Shown here piece after piece: positions 9,252 through 17,379 of a stretch of 64,000 bases of DNA. Source of the stretch: Rummeliibacillus stabekisii (GTDB lineage Bacteria; Bacillota; Bacilli; Bacillales_A; Planococcaceae); the NCBI RefSeq assembly GCF_007988965.1, contig NZ_BJVD01000011.1:24567-88566 (forward strand), in the 5' to 3' direction. The notes under the pieces are model-generated. The model was not told the origin of the DNA. It made no database searches and saw only the letters and a list, made by a program, of their open reading frames with translations. Each line of letters begins with the position of its first letter. Position 1 is the first letter of the stretch. The position numbers and the translations under genes were made by a program.

Positions 9252-9419
9252 ATGGAAATATTGGATAGAGATATGGCAAAACAAATGGGAACGGAAATTG
9301 TTTTAGATGTAGCTGTTACACAGGCTACCGATGCGCTTAAAGAACATGGATTAAACGTAATAGGCGAAATATTAACTGATACTGTTGCATCTGCAATTCC
9401 TGCTTTAGGGGGGCAGTGA
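9252..9419 (+). CDS. Small ORF upstream of gajA
   Basis: A 55-codon ORF, or 52 codons from the TTG at 9261, which is better spaced from AAAGGGG. The N-terminal half is charged (DRDMAKQMGTEIV) and the C-terminal half is hydrophobic and small-residue rich (NVIGEILTDTV followed by ASAIPALGGQ). It ends 170 bp before gajA. It may be a complete small membrane-active protein or the N-terminal remnant of a larger one. No family is recognised. Confidence 0.45.
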   Translation: MEILDRDMAKQMGTEIVLDVAVTQATDALKEHGLNVIGEILTDTVASAIPALGGQ

Positions 9420-9547
9420 TATTAAATGATTAAATGTATTTACTGATAATAAGTGCTATAAAGATTAACCATTATCAGGATATGGTAGGATTTGAGTTGA
9501 TTTTTAAATACATTTACCTATAAAATAAAACCTTATAACGTAAATAA

Positions 9548-9556
9548 TGGTATAAT
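9548..9556 (+). promoter_or_regulatory. Extended -10 promoter of the Gabija operon
   Basis: TGGTATAAT, an extended -10 element, lies 32 bp before the GTG start of gajA. A good -35 box is not evident, as is usual for extended -10 promoters. Confidence 0.5.
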
Positions 9557-9588
9557 ATACTTAAAATTGATTGAGATGAGGTGTTCAC

Positions 9589-11199
9589 GTGATTAATAAG
9601 TTGAAAATTAAGAACTTCAAATCTTACGAAGACTTTGAATTAAGTTTGAATGCTGATTTGAACATCATTATTGGAGATAATGAAGCAGGAAAATCTACGT
9701 TGCTAGAAGCTATTAATTTAGTTTTAACAGGTCAATTGAATAACAGATTACTTCAGAATGAATTAAGTCCATATTTATTTAATCTAGAAAGTGTAAAACA
9801 ATATTTACAAGAATTAAGTACTAATCGACAAGCTGAATTACCTAAAATAATTGTTGAGTTATATTTTGATAATCCGGATAACATATATAGTGAGTTAAAA
9901 GGAACTAATAACTTATTAAGAATTGATTCTCCAGGAGCGTCAATAAGCATTGAATTTGATTCGACATATCAAGCTGAATATGAAGCTTATATTCAAGATG
10001 TTAGTACAATTAAAACATTACCGATTGAATATTACAAAGTTGTTTGGCGATCTTTTGCGGGTAATAGTTTAACTTCTAGAAGTATACCTGCCAGATCCAC
10101 ATTGATAGATACTTCAACTTCAAAATATCAAAACGGAACAGATATATACCTGCATAAAATTTTAAATGACTCCTTAGAACCCTCACAGCGCACAGAATTA
10201 GCAGTTCATTATAGAAAACTCAAAGAAAATTTTTCAGAAAACCCTTCGATATCAACAATAAATGAAAGTATAAATGAAAAGAAAGGTGATATTACTGATA
10301 AAAATTTAAACGTATCAGTTGATATTTCAAGCAAAACTAACTGGGATAAGATTATCACTGCTTATTTGGATGAAGTTCCATTTGAATACATAGGGAAAGG
10401 TGAACAAAATGCTATAAAAATGAAATTGGCATTAGAATCCAGTACAGAGATAGAAGCAGTGGTATTAATTGAAGAGCCAGAAAATCATTTGTCGCTATCT
10501 AACTTGAATAAATTACTAAATGTTATTAAGACTAAGAATGAAAATAAGCAATTAATAATTACAACGCATAGTAGCTTTATTTTAAATAAGTTAGATATTG
10601 GAAAAATGTTATTACTTTCAAATGACAAAATCATAACAACATTTAATGAACTTGATAGAGAAACTAGAGATTTTTTTATGAGGTTACCTGGGTATGACAC
10701 TTTGCGTTTAGTATTAAGCCGAAAAGTTATTCTAGTAGAAGGACCATCAGATGATTTGATTGTACAAAGAGCCTATAAGGATAAGTATGGAAAATTGCCT
10801 TTAGAAGATGGTGTTGATATTTTTTGTGTAGACGCCTTATCCTTTAAACGGTTTATTGAAATATCTGCTAATCTTCAAAAGGAAATTGTCATAATCACAG
10901 ATAATGATGGTGATATAAAGTCAAATATCACTGAAAAATATGAAGAATTTTTGGGTAATCCCTATGTGAAAATATTTTATGGGAATGATGAAAACTTAAA
11001 TACGCTTGAACCGAATATTATTGAGGCTAACGAAAGTAACTCGGGTTTATTAAAACAAATTTTTAATCATCCTAAATTTAGTGATGAGCGGTTATTAAGT
11101 TATATGTTAAATAATAAAACAAGTTGTGCGCTTAAAATTTTTGAATCTGATCAAAATATTCATATGCCGAGGTATATTTTAGATGCAATTGAAAAATAA
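9589..11199 (+). CDS. gajA: Gabija protein GajA (ATPase-TOPRIM nuclease)
   Basis: A 536-residue OLD-family protein, the nuclease half of the Gabija anti-phage system. GajA nicks DNA and is held in check by nucleotides until infection depletes them. The N-terminal ABC-type ATPase shows the P-loop GDNEAGKST near residue 32, a Walker B strand VVLIEEPENHLS near 290 and the switch histidine in TTHSS. The TOPRIM domain follows with VILVEGPSDD (metal-binding Glu, near 380) and ITDNDGD (near 432). The length is close to the characterised GajA (about 580). Start GTG with GAGGTG upstream. It overlaps gajB by 17 bases, so the pair is translationally coupled. Confidence 0.88.
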   Translation: MINKLKIKNFKSYEDFELSLNADLNIIIGDNEAGKSTLLEAINLVLTGQLNNRLLQNELSPYLFNLESVKQYLQELSTNRQAELPKIIVELYFDNPDNIYSELKGTNNLLRIDSPGASISIEFDSTYQAEYEAYIQDVSTIKTLPIEYYKVVWRSFAGNSLTSRSIPARSTLIDTSTSKYQNGTDIYLHKILNDSLEPSQRTELAVHYRKLKENFSENPSISTINESINEKKGDITDKNLNVSVDISSKTNWDKIITAYLDEVPFEYIGKGEQNAIKMKLALESSTEIEAVVLIEEPENHLSLSNLNKLLNVIKTKNENKQLIITTHSSFILNKLDIGKMLLLSNDKIITTFNELDRETRDFFMRLPGYDTLRLVLSRKVILVEGPSDDLIVQRAYKDKYGKLPLEDGVDIFCVDALSFKRFIEISANLQKEIVIITDNDGDIKSNITEKYEEFLGNPYVKIFYGNDENLNTLEPNIIEANESNSGLLKQIFNHPKFSDERLLSYMLNNKTSCALKIFESDQNIHMPRYILDAIEK

Positions 11200-12265
11200 A
11201 GTTATTGTTGCAGCCGCTGGATCTGGGAAAACTACATTTATTGTGAATGAAGCGTTAAAAAATGCCCCTAAAAAAACTTTAATAGTTACATTTACAAATA
11301 AGAATCGAGAAGAAATTGAGAAGAAAATTAATACCCTTCATGGATTTATACCTAAATATATTGTAGTAAAAAGCTGGTATTCATTTTTGTTAGCAGATTT
11401 AATAAGGCCATACCAGAACACTGTTTATGAAGATCGAATAGAAGGAGTATATTTTCCGAATGGGCCTGTTAATAGATATATTTCTAAATCAAATTTTAAA
11501 GCATTCTTTTTAAACAATAAGAATGAGGTAAATAAAGATAGGATCTCCGAATTAGCAGAGCTAGTAGCTCAAAAATGTGAATATAAGACTATTACTCGAT
11601 TAAGTGAATTATACGATTACATTTTTATAGATGAAGTACAGGATATGGCTGGTTATGATTTGGAGATATTTAACTATTTAATGTATTCCCCCATAAATAC
11701 ATTGTTTGTAGGTGATATTAGACAAGCTACCTATTCAACAAACAATACGACTAAGAATAGGAAGTATAAGGGGATAAATATTATTAATTACTTTATGGAA
11801 AAATCGGAAATCTGTGAGGTAGACCAAAGTTTGAATGTTAGTCATAGATGTAATCAAATGATATGTGATTTTGCTGATGGCTTATTCGAGGGCATGGCTA
11901 GCACATTATCAAAAAATGAAAAACAAACTGGGCATGATGGAGTATTTATGATTCATCCGAATGATATAGAAGAATATATTCAAAGATATAATCCACAGTG
12001 TTTAAGGTACGATGCCAGAACGGCTTTACCAAGAGCAATTAATTTTGGGGATTCAAAAGGTTTAACATTTGATAGAGTCCTTATAAAGCCTACTGCTAAG
12101 ATGGAAAAATATTTGAAAACTGGGGAGTTAGTTTTAGATGAGACAACTTTAGCTAAATTTTATGTTGCTCTAACAAGGGCTAAATATAGTGTAGGAATTA
12201 TTAGTGCAACTAAAAATGTTAAAGTGAATGGCATTTCTAATTTTGTAGAAGAAATTATTAGATAA
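11183..12265 (+). CDS. gajB: Gabija protein GajB (UvrD/Rep-like helicase), short form
   Basis: A 360-residue superfamily 1 helicase-like protein and partner of GajA. It has motif I AAGSGKTTF, motif II FIDEVQDM, motif III FVGDIRQA and motif VI YVALTRAK. The characterised GajB is close to 500 residues, so this one is noticeably short. The region between motifs III and VI is compact, and little of the 1B/2B accessory subdomains can be present. In the known complex GajB docks on a GajA tetramer and stimulates DNA cleavage. The start is ATG inside the end of gajA. A 148-bp gap (133 bp to the first possible ATG) separates it from the kinase gene. Confidence 0.85.
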   Translation: MQLKNKVIVAAAGSGKTTFIVNEALKNAPKKTLIVTFTNKNREEIEKKINTLHGFIPKYIVVKSWYSFLLADLIRPYQNTVYEDRIEGVYFPNGPVNRYISKSNFKAFFLNNKNEVNKDRISELAELVAQKCEYKTITRLSELYDYIFIDEVQDMAGYDLEIFNYLMYSPINTLFVGDIRQATYSTNNTTKNRKYKGINIINYFMEKSEICEVDQSLNVSHRCNQMICDFADGLFEGMASTLSKNEKQTGHDGVFMIHPNDIEEYIQRYNPQCLRYDARTALPRAINFGDSKGLTFDRVLIKPTAKMEKYLKTGELVLDETTLAKFYVALTRAKYSVGIISATKNVKVNGISNFVEEIIR

Positions 12266-12413
12266 TAATTTCGAATAGAGAGGGTAAATAAAAACATTGA
12301 TATATTTCGAAAATGAAAGTTTACACATCATGTATTCTTTAATAATCAATAATGAATTTTAGTAAGTAAAATTAGAAATAAAAACATTTATAGAAAAAAT
12401 GGGGATGGAAAAA

Positions 12414-14639
12414 ATGTATAAGATCAGGGAGTTAATATATAACAAGGTAGAGGAAAAACCAATTGGTAGTGGAGGGAATGCAAGAGTATTTAAAGTTAAA
12501 ACAGCTCATGAAGAAACATTAGCTTTAAAAGAATTAAAAACAGGGGGTAGTAATTTTAATAAGAAGAAAGAACGCTTTAATTCAGAAATAAAGATAGTTA
12601 AAAAGATTCAAGATGATTTAAATGGAATAATTCCGATTATAGATTTTGCATTACCTGATGATTCAGGGAAGTATTGGTATACCATGCCGATTGCTATACC
12701 TTTAAATAAGAAATTAGCTTTTGAAGTAGAATTTGAAGAGATTGCAGAGTGTATAATACAATTGGCAAATGCAATGTCCGAAATTCATGAAAGAGGTATT
12801 GTGCATAGGGACATAAAGCCAAGTAATATTTATTGGTACAACAATCATTATTGCTTTGGAGATTTTGGATTAGTAGATTATCCTGATAAAGAGGATTTAA
12901 CCGCATCCAGAGAATCAGTAGGTCCCAGGAATACTATAGCACCAGAAATGAAAAATAATGCTAAAAATTCAGATGGAAAGAAAGCCGATGTATATTCTTT
13001 AGCGAAAACTTTGTGGATGTTATTAACTAAGAGTCAATATGGATTTGAAGGAACTTATGACGAATCAAGTAAAATCATGGGATTAAGTAATTTTTACCCC
13101 AAACAACATTTAGTCGAATTAAATTCCTTATTATATGAATCTACAAGAGAAGAACCAGAACTAAGACCGACAATGAAGGAATTTTCTAGCAGATTAGAAG
13201 AATGGCTTTTAGTTAGAGCTGATTTTGAAAAGAGTAATTTGAGCCAATGGAGATATATTCAAAATAAACTTTTCAAGGGTTATGTACCCGATACTGCTAT
13301 TTGGACAGACATCCAGGATATGGTGAAAGTCTTGAATTTACTAGGATCTATGCCAAGTTTAAATCATATGTTTATACCTGATGGCGGAGGACTTGACTTA
13401 AGAAATGTTAGTCTCTCATCTGAAGAGGGTTGTATTGAAATAGATGCTATGGAGAAATATGTTTTAAAGCCTAAAAAGTTGATTGTAGAAAATATATCGA
13501 AAGATTATATTTGGAGTTATTTTCGATTAGAGCTAGATGAGTTAGAACCAATTTTTTCTGATGAGGTATATGGTGAGTATGAACGTTTGACGGATGATTC
13601 TAATGGTAATTATTTATCATGGATTTGTGGTAATTATGGATACTATGAAGATGGCACACCTTTACCGGAAAATTATAAAATAGTCAGTCGTTATCTAAAT
13701 GGCAACTTTGTAATGTTTTCAAAAGCTTCTATATATAATGATATTAGTGGCACATATGATGCGAGACACAACAAATTTAATACAGAGGAGTTCAGAAGGT
13801 ATATAGAATTCTTAAGAATAACTTATTTAGGTGTTCCTGAAAGAATATTTTTTGAGTTCGTTAACCAAGATCCTTTTGAAAAAGAAGATAAAGAGGAGAA
13901 AGAAAAAAGGCTTAATGAAATGCGAATAAGAAATAAGAAAGAAACCTTCTTTAAAAAATTTATTGGTACAAACATTACAAATTATAATTTTCATTCTTTA
14001 TTTATAAATAGCCCTAGTGTAAATGAGGATGTTGCTTATGTTTTTAAGTATGTAAAAAATGAAGAGGATTTTTTGGGGAGAAAGGAGTCTTATCTCACTA
14101 AAGACGGAAGATTTAAATCTAATATTAAAAAAAATGATAAAAATTTATACATACTTTATTCAGAGGAAGATGCATTAACTTTTGTGAATGCATGCAATCA
14201 GTTTCTGGAGAATAAATGTAAAATTAATGGTGTAGAATATATTATTGATTTGCAAGTAATTAAAGTAGAAGGTAAGAGATTAGGTAACCCGGAACATCTT
14301 TTCACAAGAGATGAATTAAAAACCTTATTAGTTAATGGGAATGATCATGTTAACAATATGCTGGTAATAAATAATAAAGGGTATTTTGAGTTATTAGAGA
14401 ACCATAGGTTTAATGATTTTGAATTTATAAAATACCCCATAAGACATGAAGGTTTTTCGGCTTTTAATAACTATGTAGGGAAATATTCAAATTTAAATCA
14501 TTTTGAAGATACTTATATTTCTTCTTTGCAAGGCTGGCTTATGTATTTGCAAAGAGGTGGGACAGTTTATTTAGATTATGTAAGAGAGAATGTAGATGAA
14601 GAATTATTAATAAAAGAAATTCTTTCATTTTACAAGTAG
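12414..14639 (+). CDS. Ser/Thr protein kinase with unrecognised C-terminal half
   Basis: About 741 residues. Residues 1-270 form a Hanks-type kinase: glycine loop IGSGGNARVF, Lys in LALKEL, catalytic loop HRDIKPSN, DFG in FGDFGLVD, and an APE-like TIAPEM. All catalytic residues are present. The remaining 470 residues have no transmembrane helix, PASTA repeat or other domain I recognise, and are rich in Tyr, Asn and acidic residues, so it is a soluble cytoplasmic kinase. The Met at 12414 has GGGG well spaced; two Mets upstream (12399, 12405) lack a good site. Being the third gene of the cargo after gajA-gajB, it may act in phage defence, as other bacterial kinases do (Stk2, PglW); that is inference. 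Confidence 0.8.
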   Translation: MYKIRELIYNKVEEKPIGSGGNARVFKVKTAHEETLALKELKTGGSNFNKKKERFNSEIKIVKKIQDDLNGIIPIIDFALPDDSGKYWYTMPIAIPLNKKLAFEVEFEEIAECIIQLANAMSEIHERGIVHRDIKPSNIYWYNNHYCFGDFGLVDYPDKEDLTASRESVGPRNTIAPEMKNNAKNSDGKKADVYSLAKTLWMLLTKSQYGFEGTYDESSKIMGLSNFYPKQHLVELNSLLYESTREEPELRPTMKEFSSRLEEWLLVRADFEKSNLSQWRYIQNKLFKGYVPDTAIWTDIQDMVKVLNLLGSMPSLNHMFIPDGGGLDLRNVSLSSEEGCIEIDAMEKYVLKPKKLIVENISKDYIWSYFRLELDELEPIFSDEVYGEYERLTDDSNGNYLSWICGNYGYYEDGTPLPENYKIVSRYLNGNFVMFSKASIYNDISGTYDARHNKFNTEEFRRYIEFLRITYLGVPERIFFEFVNQDPFEKEDKEEKEKRLNEMRIRNKKETFFKKFIGTNITNYNFHSLFINSPSVNEDVAYVFKYVKNEEDFLGRKESYLTKDGRFKSNIKKNDKNLYILYSEEDALTFVNACNQFLENKCKINGVEYIIDLQVIKVEGKRLGNPEHLFTRDELKTLLVNGNDHVNNMLVINNKGYFELLENHRFNDFEFIKYPIRHEGFSAFNNYVGKYSNLNHFEDTYISSLQGWLMYLQRGGTVYLDYVRENVDEELLIKEILSFYK

Positions 14640-14785
14640 CTCGACAGTTAATGATTTAAAAACATAAAAGTATTTTTAAAACGACTTAGGGGAAATATTG
14701 AAAGGGAATTCTAGGGGATTCTCAATTTAATTATTATTGGTGATTCTACTACATCTAATAATAATTTTTGTACCACCATCAGCAC

Positions 14786-14890
14786 TCACCACATTGTGAA
14801 GCGGTTGCTTGGTTGGAGTATAATAATAAAATAAAAAGCAGACGTTTTAGTTGTTTATTACGACACTTCTAATTTACCGTCTGCTTTTTA
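14786..14890 (-). pseudogene. Relic of a second serine recombinase C-terminus
   Basis: On the minus strand this reads KADGKLEVS, two stops, then TTKTSAFYF and a short tail ending at a stop inside the att core. The intact recombinase has KADGQLEVH and then SKPSAFY at the same place. By eye 43 of 56 bases match without gaps between 3017-3072 and 14833-14888. The orientation is the same, and this copy also lies directly beside an rlmD tail. It therefore looks like the left end of an older, decayed element. The same bases form a hairpin (AAAAAGCAGACG/CGTCTGCTTTT) that could serve as the original rlmD terminator. Confidence 0.55.
14792..14800. other. Right attachment core (attR) with a second rlmD 3' end
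   Basis: CATTGTGAA followed by codons for A-V-A-W-L-E, giving HCEAVAWLE. The present rlmD tail is HCECCAWLE. This shows that the 3' end of the target gene was carried to the right end by the insertion. Confidence 0.7.
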
Positions 14891-14916
14891 TTTAGGGATA
14901 AAATGGAAAGCCCGGG

Positions 14917-15453
14917 TTAGATAGTAATCACCACTTTACCTTGAGCATGACCTTCCTGAAAGTATTCAAACGCCTCAGTTATTTCACCTAGCTTAAACCG
15001 CTTATCAATTATTGGTTTTACTTTACTAGTCTCAAGTAATTCTTTTAAATCATTTAAGTCTTTTTGATTTGCTTTTTGTAATAGGCTACTTATTTTTTTA
15101 CTTCCAGTCATTGAAATAAAAGGACCAAGAAATAATGTTTGATATAATTGAGATTCGGAACCTCCTACGTGCACAAAATTCCCATTTATTTTTAAGATAC
15201 GTTTATAAGTTGAAAGGGAATTAGAGCCATTGACCCCAAGAACTAAATCATAGTATTCCTGATGATGAGTGAGACTCTCTTTTGTATAATCGATGATATG
15301 GTCTGCCCCTATCGAACGTAATATTTCTACATTTCTTGTACTACATACTCCCGTTACTTCAGCACCGAATGCTTTAGCAATTTGAACCGCAAAAGAACCA
15401 ACGCCACCAGATGCTCCATAGATTAATACTTTATGTCCCGATTTAATATTCAC
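14917..15453 (-). pseudogene. Truncated zinc-type alcohol dehydrogenase/quinone reductase
   Basis: 178 residues of the NAD(P)-binding half of an MDR-superfamily protein. The nucleotide-binding GASGGVGSFAVQIAK is at the start and the C-terminal EGHAQGKVVITI is intact. The N-terminal GroES-like catalytic half (about 140 residues) is missing. An in-frame stop lies just before the GTG, and no ribosome site is visible. It lies between the relic recombinase and the PadR operon, so its 5' end was probably lost in the rearrangements at this integration hot spot. It is unlikely to be active. Confidence 0.8.
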
Positions 15454-15501
15454 AGTCTAAAATTTATTTACAGTTTTAAGTGTTTTTTTATTATAGTACC
15501 T

Positions 15502-15537
15502 TGCAATGTACAGTAGTGTGTAGTAAATTACATTACA
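15502..15537. promoter_or_regulatory. Inverted repeat, candidate PadR operator
   Basis: TGCAATGTA and TACATTACA face each other across 18 bases, with one mismatch in the arms. The site is about 75 bp before the padR start. A second pair, ATGT and ACAT, follows near 15570-15590. PadR proteins usually bind ATGT/ACAT inverted repeats in their own promoter. Confidence 0.45.
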
Positions 15538-15612
15538 AGAGTTATTATTTTTTGTTCAGTACTGTTTAATGTGTAGTAGTACTTACATATACCATAAAGG
15601 AGCTGCGGTTTA

Positions 15613-15933
15613 TTGAATGTACAATTTAAGAAAGGCATCTTGGAACTATGCGTGCTTGTGTTGCTTGATAAGAAAGACCGGTATGGCTACGAGCTTGTTC
15701 AAGAAATTTCTGATCAGATTGAAATATCGGAAGGGTCCGTTTATCCGCTGTTACGAAGATTGACGAAGGAGGAATACTTTACGACATATTTACAAGAGTC
15801 ATCAGAAGGGCCACCACGTAAGTATTATAAACTAACCGATAAAGGGCGGGAATATCTTTACGAATTGCTGACAGATTGGAAAGAGTTTTCTAATGGCGTA
15901 AATCAATTAATTGAGGAAGGGGTACGCAAATGA
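15613..15933 (+). CDS. PadR family transcriptional regulator
   Basis: A 106-residue winged-helix repressor. The N-terminal domain has ILELCVLVLLDKKDRYGYEL, the recognition helix segment EISEGSVYPLLRRL and the wing KYYKLTDKGREYL; a short C-terminal dimer helix follows. Start TTG with AAAGGAG ten bases upstream. Its stop overlaps the start of the next gene (ATGA), and the three genes padR, DUF1700 and DUF4097 form one operon, a common Firmicute arrangement thought to respond to envelope stress. Confidence 0.88.
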   Translation: MNVQFKKGILELCVLVLLDKKDRYGYELVQEISDQIEISEGSVYPLLRRLTKEEYFTTYLQESSEGPPRKYYKLTDKGREYLYELLTDWKEFSNGVNQLIEEGVRK

Positions 15934-16484
15934 ACAAAGAGCATTTTTTAAAGCAGTTAGAAAGTTCTCTAAAAAAGCTTTCTTTAGAAGAAAGACAGGA
16001 TATACTGCAAGATTATGAGGAGTACTTCTCAATAGGAATCGAAAAGGGGAAATCGGAGCAAGAAATCGCAACATCCCTTGGCCAACCAAAAAAAATTGCG
16101 AAGGAGCTGCTGGCTTCCTATCATCTTGATATGGTCGAACAAAAGACTTCTGCAAGAAATATTACAAGCGCAGTTTGGGCTGTGATTGGATTGGGATTCT
16201 TCAATTTCCTTATTGTCTTCGCACCATTTTTAACTTTGGTATGCCTTGTAATTTCAGGGTGGTTAGTTTCTGTAGCATTCATTCTTTCACCACTCGGAAT
16301 CATAATTAATCTATTTATTGGTCAATTTAGAATAGCTGATATGTTCTTATCGCTTTGTCTTTGTGGGATTGGAATATTCGTAGCGATGGGGATGTTTGTT
16401 GCGACAAAAGCTATAACTAATGGATTTATTCGTTACTTGAAATATAACATTACTTTTGTGAAAAGAGGAATAAAGTATGAATAA
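15930..16484 (+). CDS. DUF1700 (HAAS-type) membrane protein
   Basis: 184 residues. The first 75 form a soluble helical region with the family pattern FLKQLESSLKKLS, DILQDYEEYFSIG and IATSLGQPKKIA. Three to four hydrophobic segments follow (about 85-110, 112-135, 145-170). DUF1700 proteins sit next to PadR regulators and DUF4097 proteins and are thought to pass a membrane signal. It overlaps both neighbours by a few bases, so expression is tightly coupled. Confidence 0.85.
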   Translation: MNKEHFLKQLESSLKKLSLEERQDILQDYEEYFSIGIEKGKSEQEIATSLGQPKKIAKELLASYHLDMVEQKTSARNITSAVWAVIGLGFFNFLIVFAPFLTLVCLVISGWLVSVAFILSPLGIIINLFIGQFRIADMFLSLCLCGIGIFVAMGMFVATKAITNGFIRYLKYNITFVKRGIKYE

Positions 16485-17265
16485 AAAGTTATCAATCCTT
16501 GCCCTGCTTCTATTATTAATTGGTGGTGTAGGCAGTTACTTTACATTGTCACAATTTTCTCAGGATGAAATTACGTCAGAGAAAAAGGTAAGTTCTGATA
16601 TGGTAGAGGAAATCCAAATTTCCGCTGATAATGCAAGTGCAGAAGTTCTTCCAACTTCGAATACAGAGACTAAAGTACAGCTTGTAACAAAAGGTGTGGA
16701 CGTTTCTAAGTTGGATTTTACTGCCAAAGTAGAAGGAAAGAAATTGATTATTAGGTTAAAAGATAAAAGGACCTTCTATATTGGATTTAACATACAATCA
16801 TCTCATTTATACGTATATGTCCCACAAAAATTGTATCACTCCATTGTGATTGATAATGATAATGGAAAAGTAAAAATGTCGGAGCTGAATGTAAAGAATC
16901 TGAATGTGCAAACAGATAATGGCCGCATCGAATTAAATAAAATTGAATCAGAAAACGTTGACGTGAGAAGTGCAAATGGCAAGTTAAATCTTAATGAAGT
17001 GGAAGGAAATATTAAGGGCTCAGCAAATAATGGTAAAATAGTGCTCGTTACAAAGGATTTAGATCGGAATATACAATTAGAAAGCGACAATGGAAAAATT
17101 TCAATTAAAACGGAGAAGGAACCGACTAATACCACTTTTAAAGTATCCTCCGACAATGGGAGTATCAATATCCTCGATAAATATAAGGGGAATACAGTCA
17201 TTGGAAAGGGCGAAAATCATGTTGATTTAAAATCAAATAACGGGAAAATCGAAGTGGTAAAATAG
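16477..17265 (+). CDS. DUF4097 family beta-strand repeat protein
   Basis: 262 residues. An N-terminal signal anchor (ILALLLLLIGGVGSYF) is followed by an extracytoplasmic beta-helix-like domain. Recurrent units of the form DNGKVKM, DNGRIEL, ANGKLNL, NNGKIVL, DNGKISI, DNGSINI and NNGKIEV appear at roughly 20-residue steps. This is the DUF4097 fold, related to LiaG/YvlB proteins. It is the last gene of the PadR operon and is expected to act outside the membrane with the DUF1700 partner. Confidence 0.88.
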   Translation: MNKKLSILALLLLLIGGVGSYFTLSQFSQDEITSEKKVSSDMVEEIQISADNASAEVLPTSNTETKVQLVTKGVDVSKLDFTAKVEGKKLIIRLKDKRTFYIGFNIQSSHLYVYVPQKLYHSIVIDNDNGKVKMSELNVKNLNVQTDNGRIELNKIESENVDVRSANGKLNLNEVEGNIKGSANNGKIVLVTKDLDRNIQLESDNGKISIKTEKEPTNTTFKVSSDNGSINILDKYKGNTVIGKGENHVDLKSNNGKIEVVK

Positions 17266-17379
17266 AATTTTTAATTACGATAAAAAAGAACTGTTATATG
17301 TACTACCAAGGATGAAAAATGAAAACAGAATGAGTAACGCAGAAATTTATATTATTTACACTTTACTTAGGGAGGACTT

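Larger units (their letters stand above)
2897..14800. mobile_element. Integrated element in rlmD carrying Gabija and a kinase
   Basis: About 11.9 kb between two copies of the rlmD 3' end. It is visibly AT-richer than the flanks. It holds a frameshifted serine recombinase next to attL, a nuclease-like zinc-ribbon protein, a tyrosine recombinase, gajA-gajB and a Ser/Thr kinase. There are no capsid, portal, relaxase or replication genes, so this is a small genomic island or integrative mobilizable cargo element rather than a prophage or a full conjugative element. Having both recombinase classes suggests a composite origin. Integration of mobile elements at rumA/rlmD-type genes is known in Gram-positives. 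Confidence 0.8.

Noticed and set aside
2897..14800. The island as a prophage or a full conjugative element
   Set aside because: No structural, lysis, relaxase, coupling or type IV secretion genes are present.
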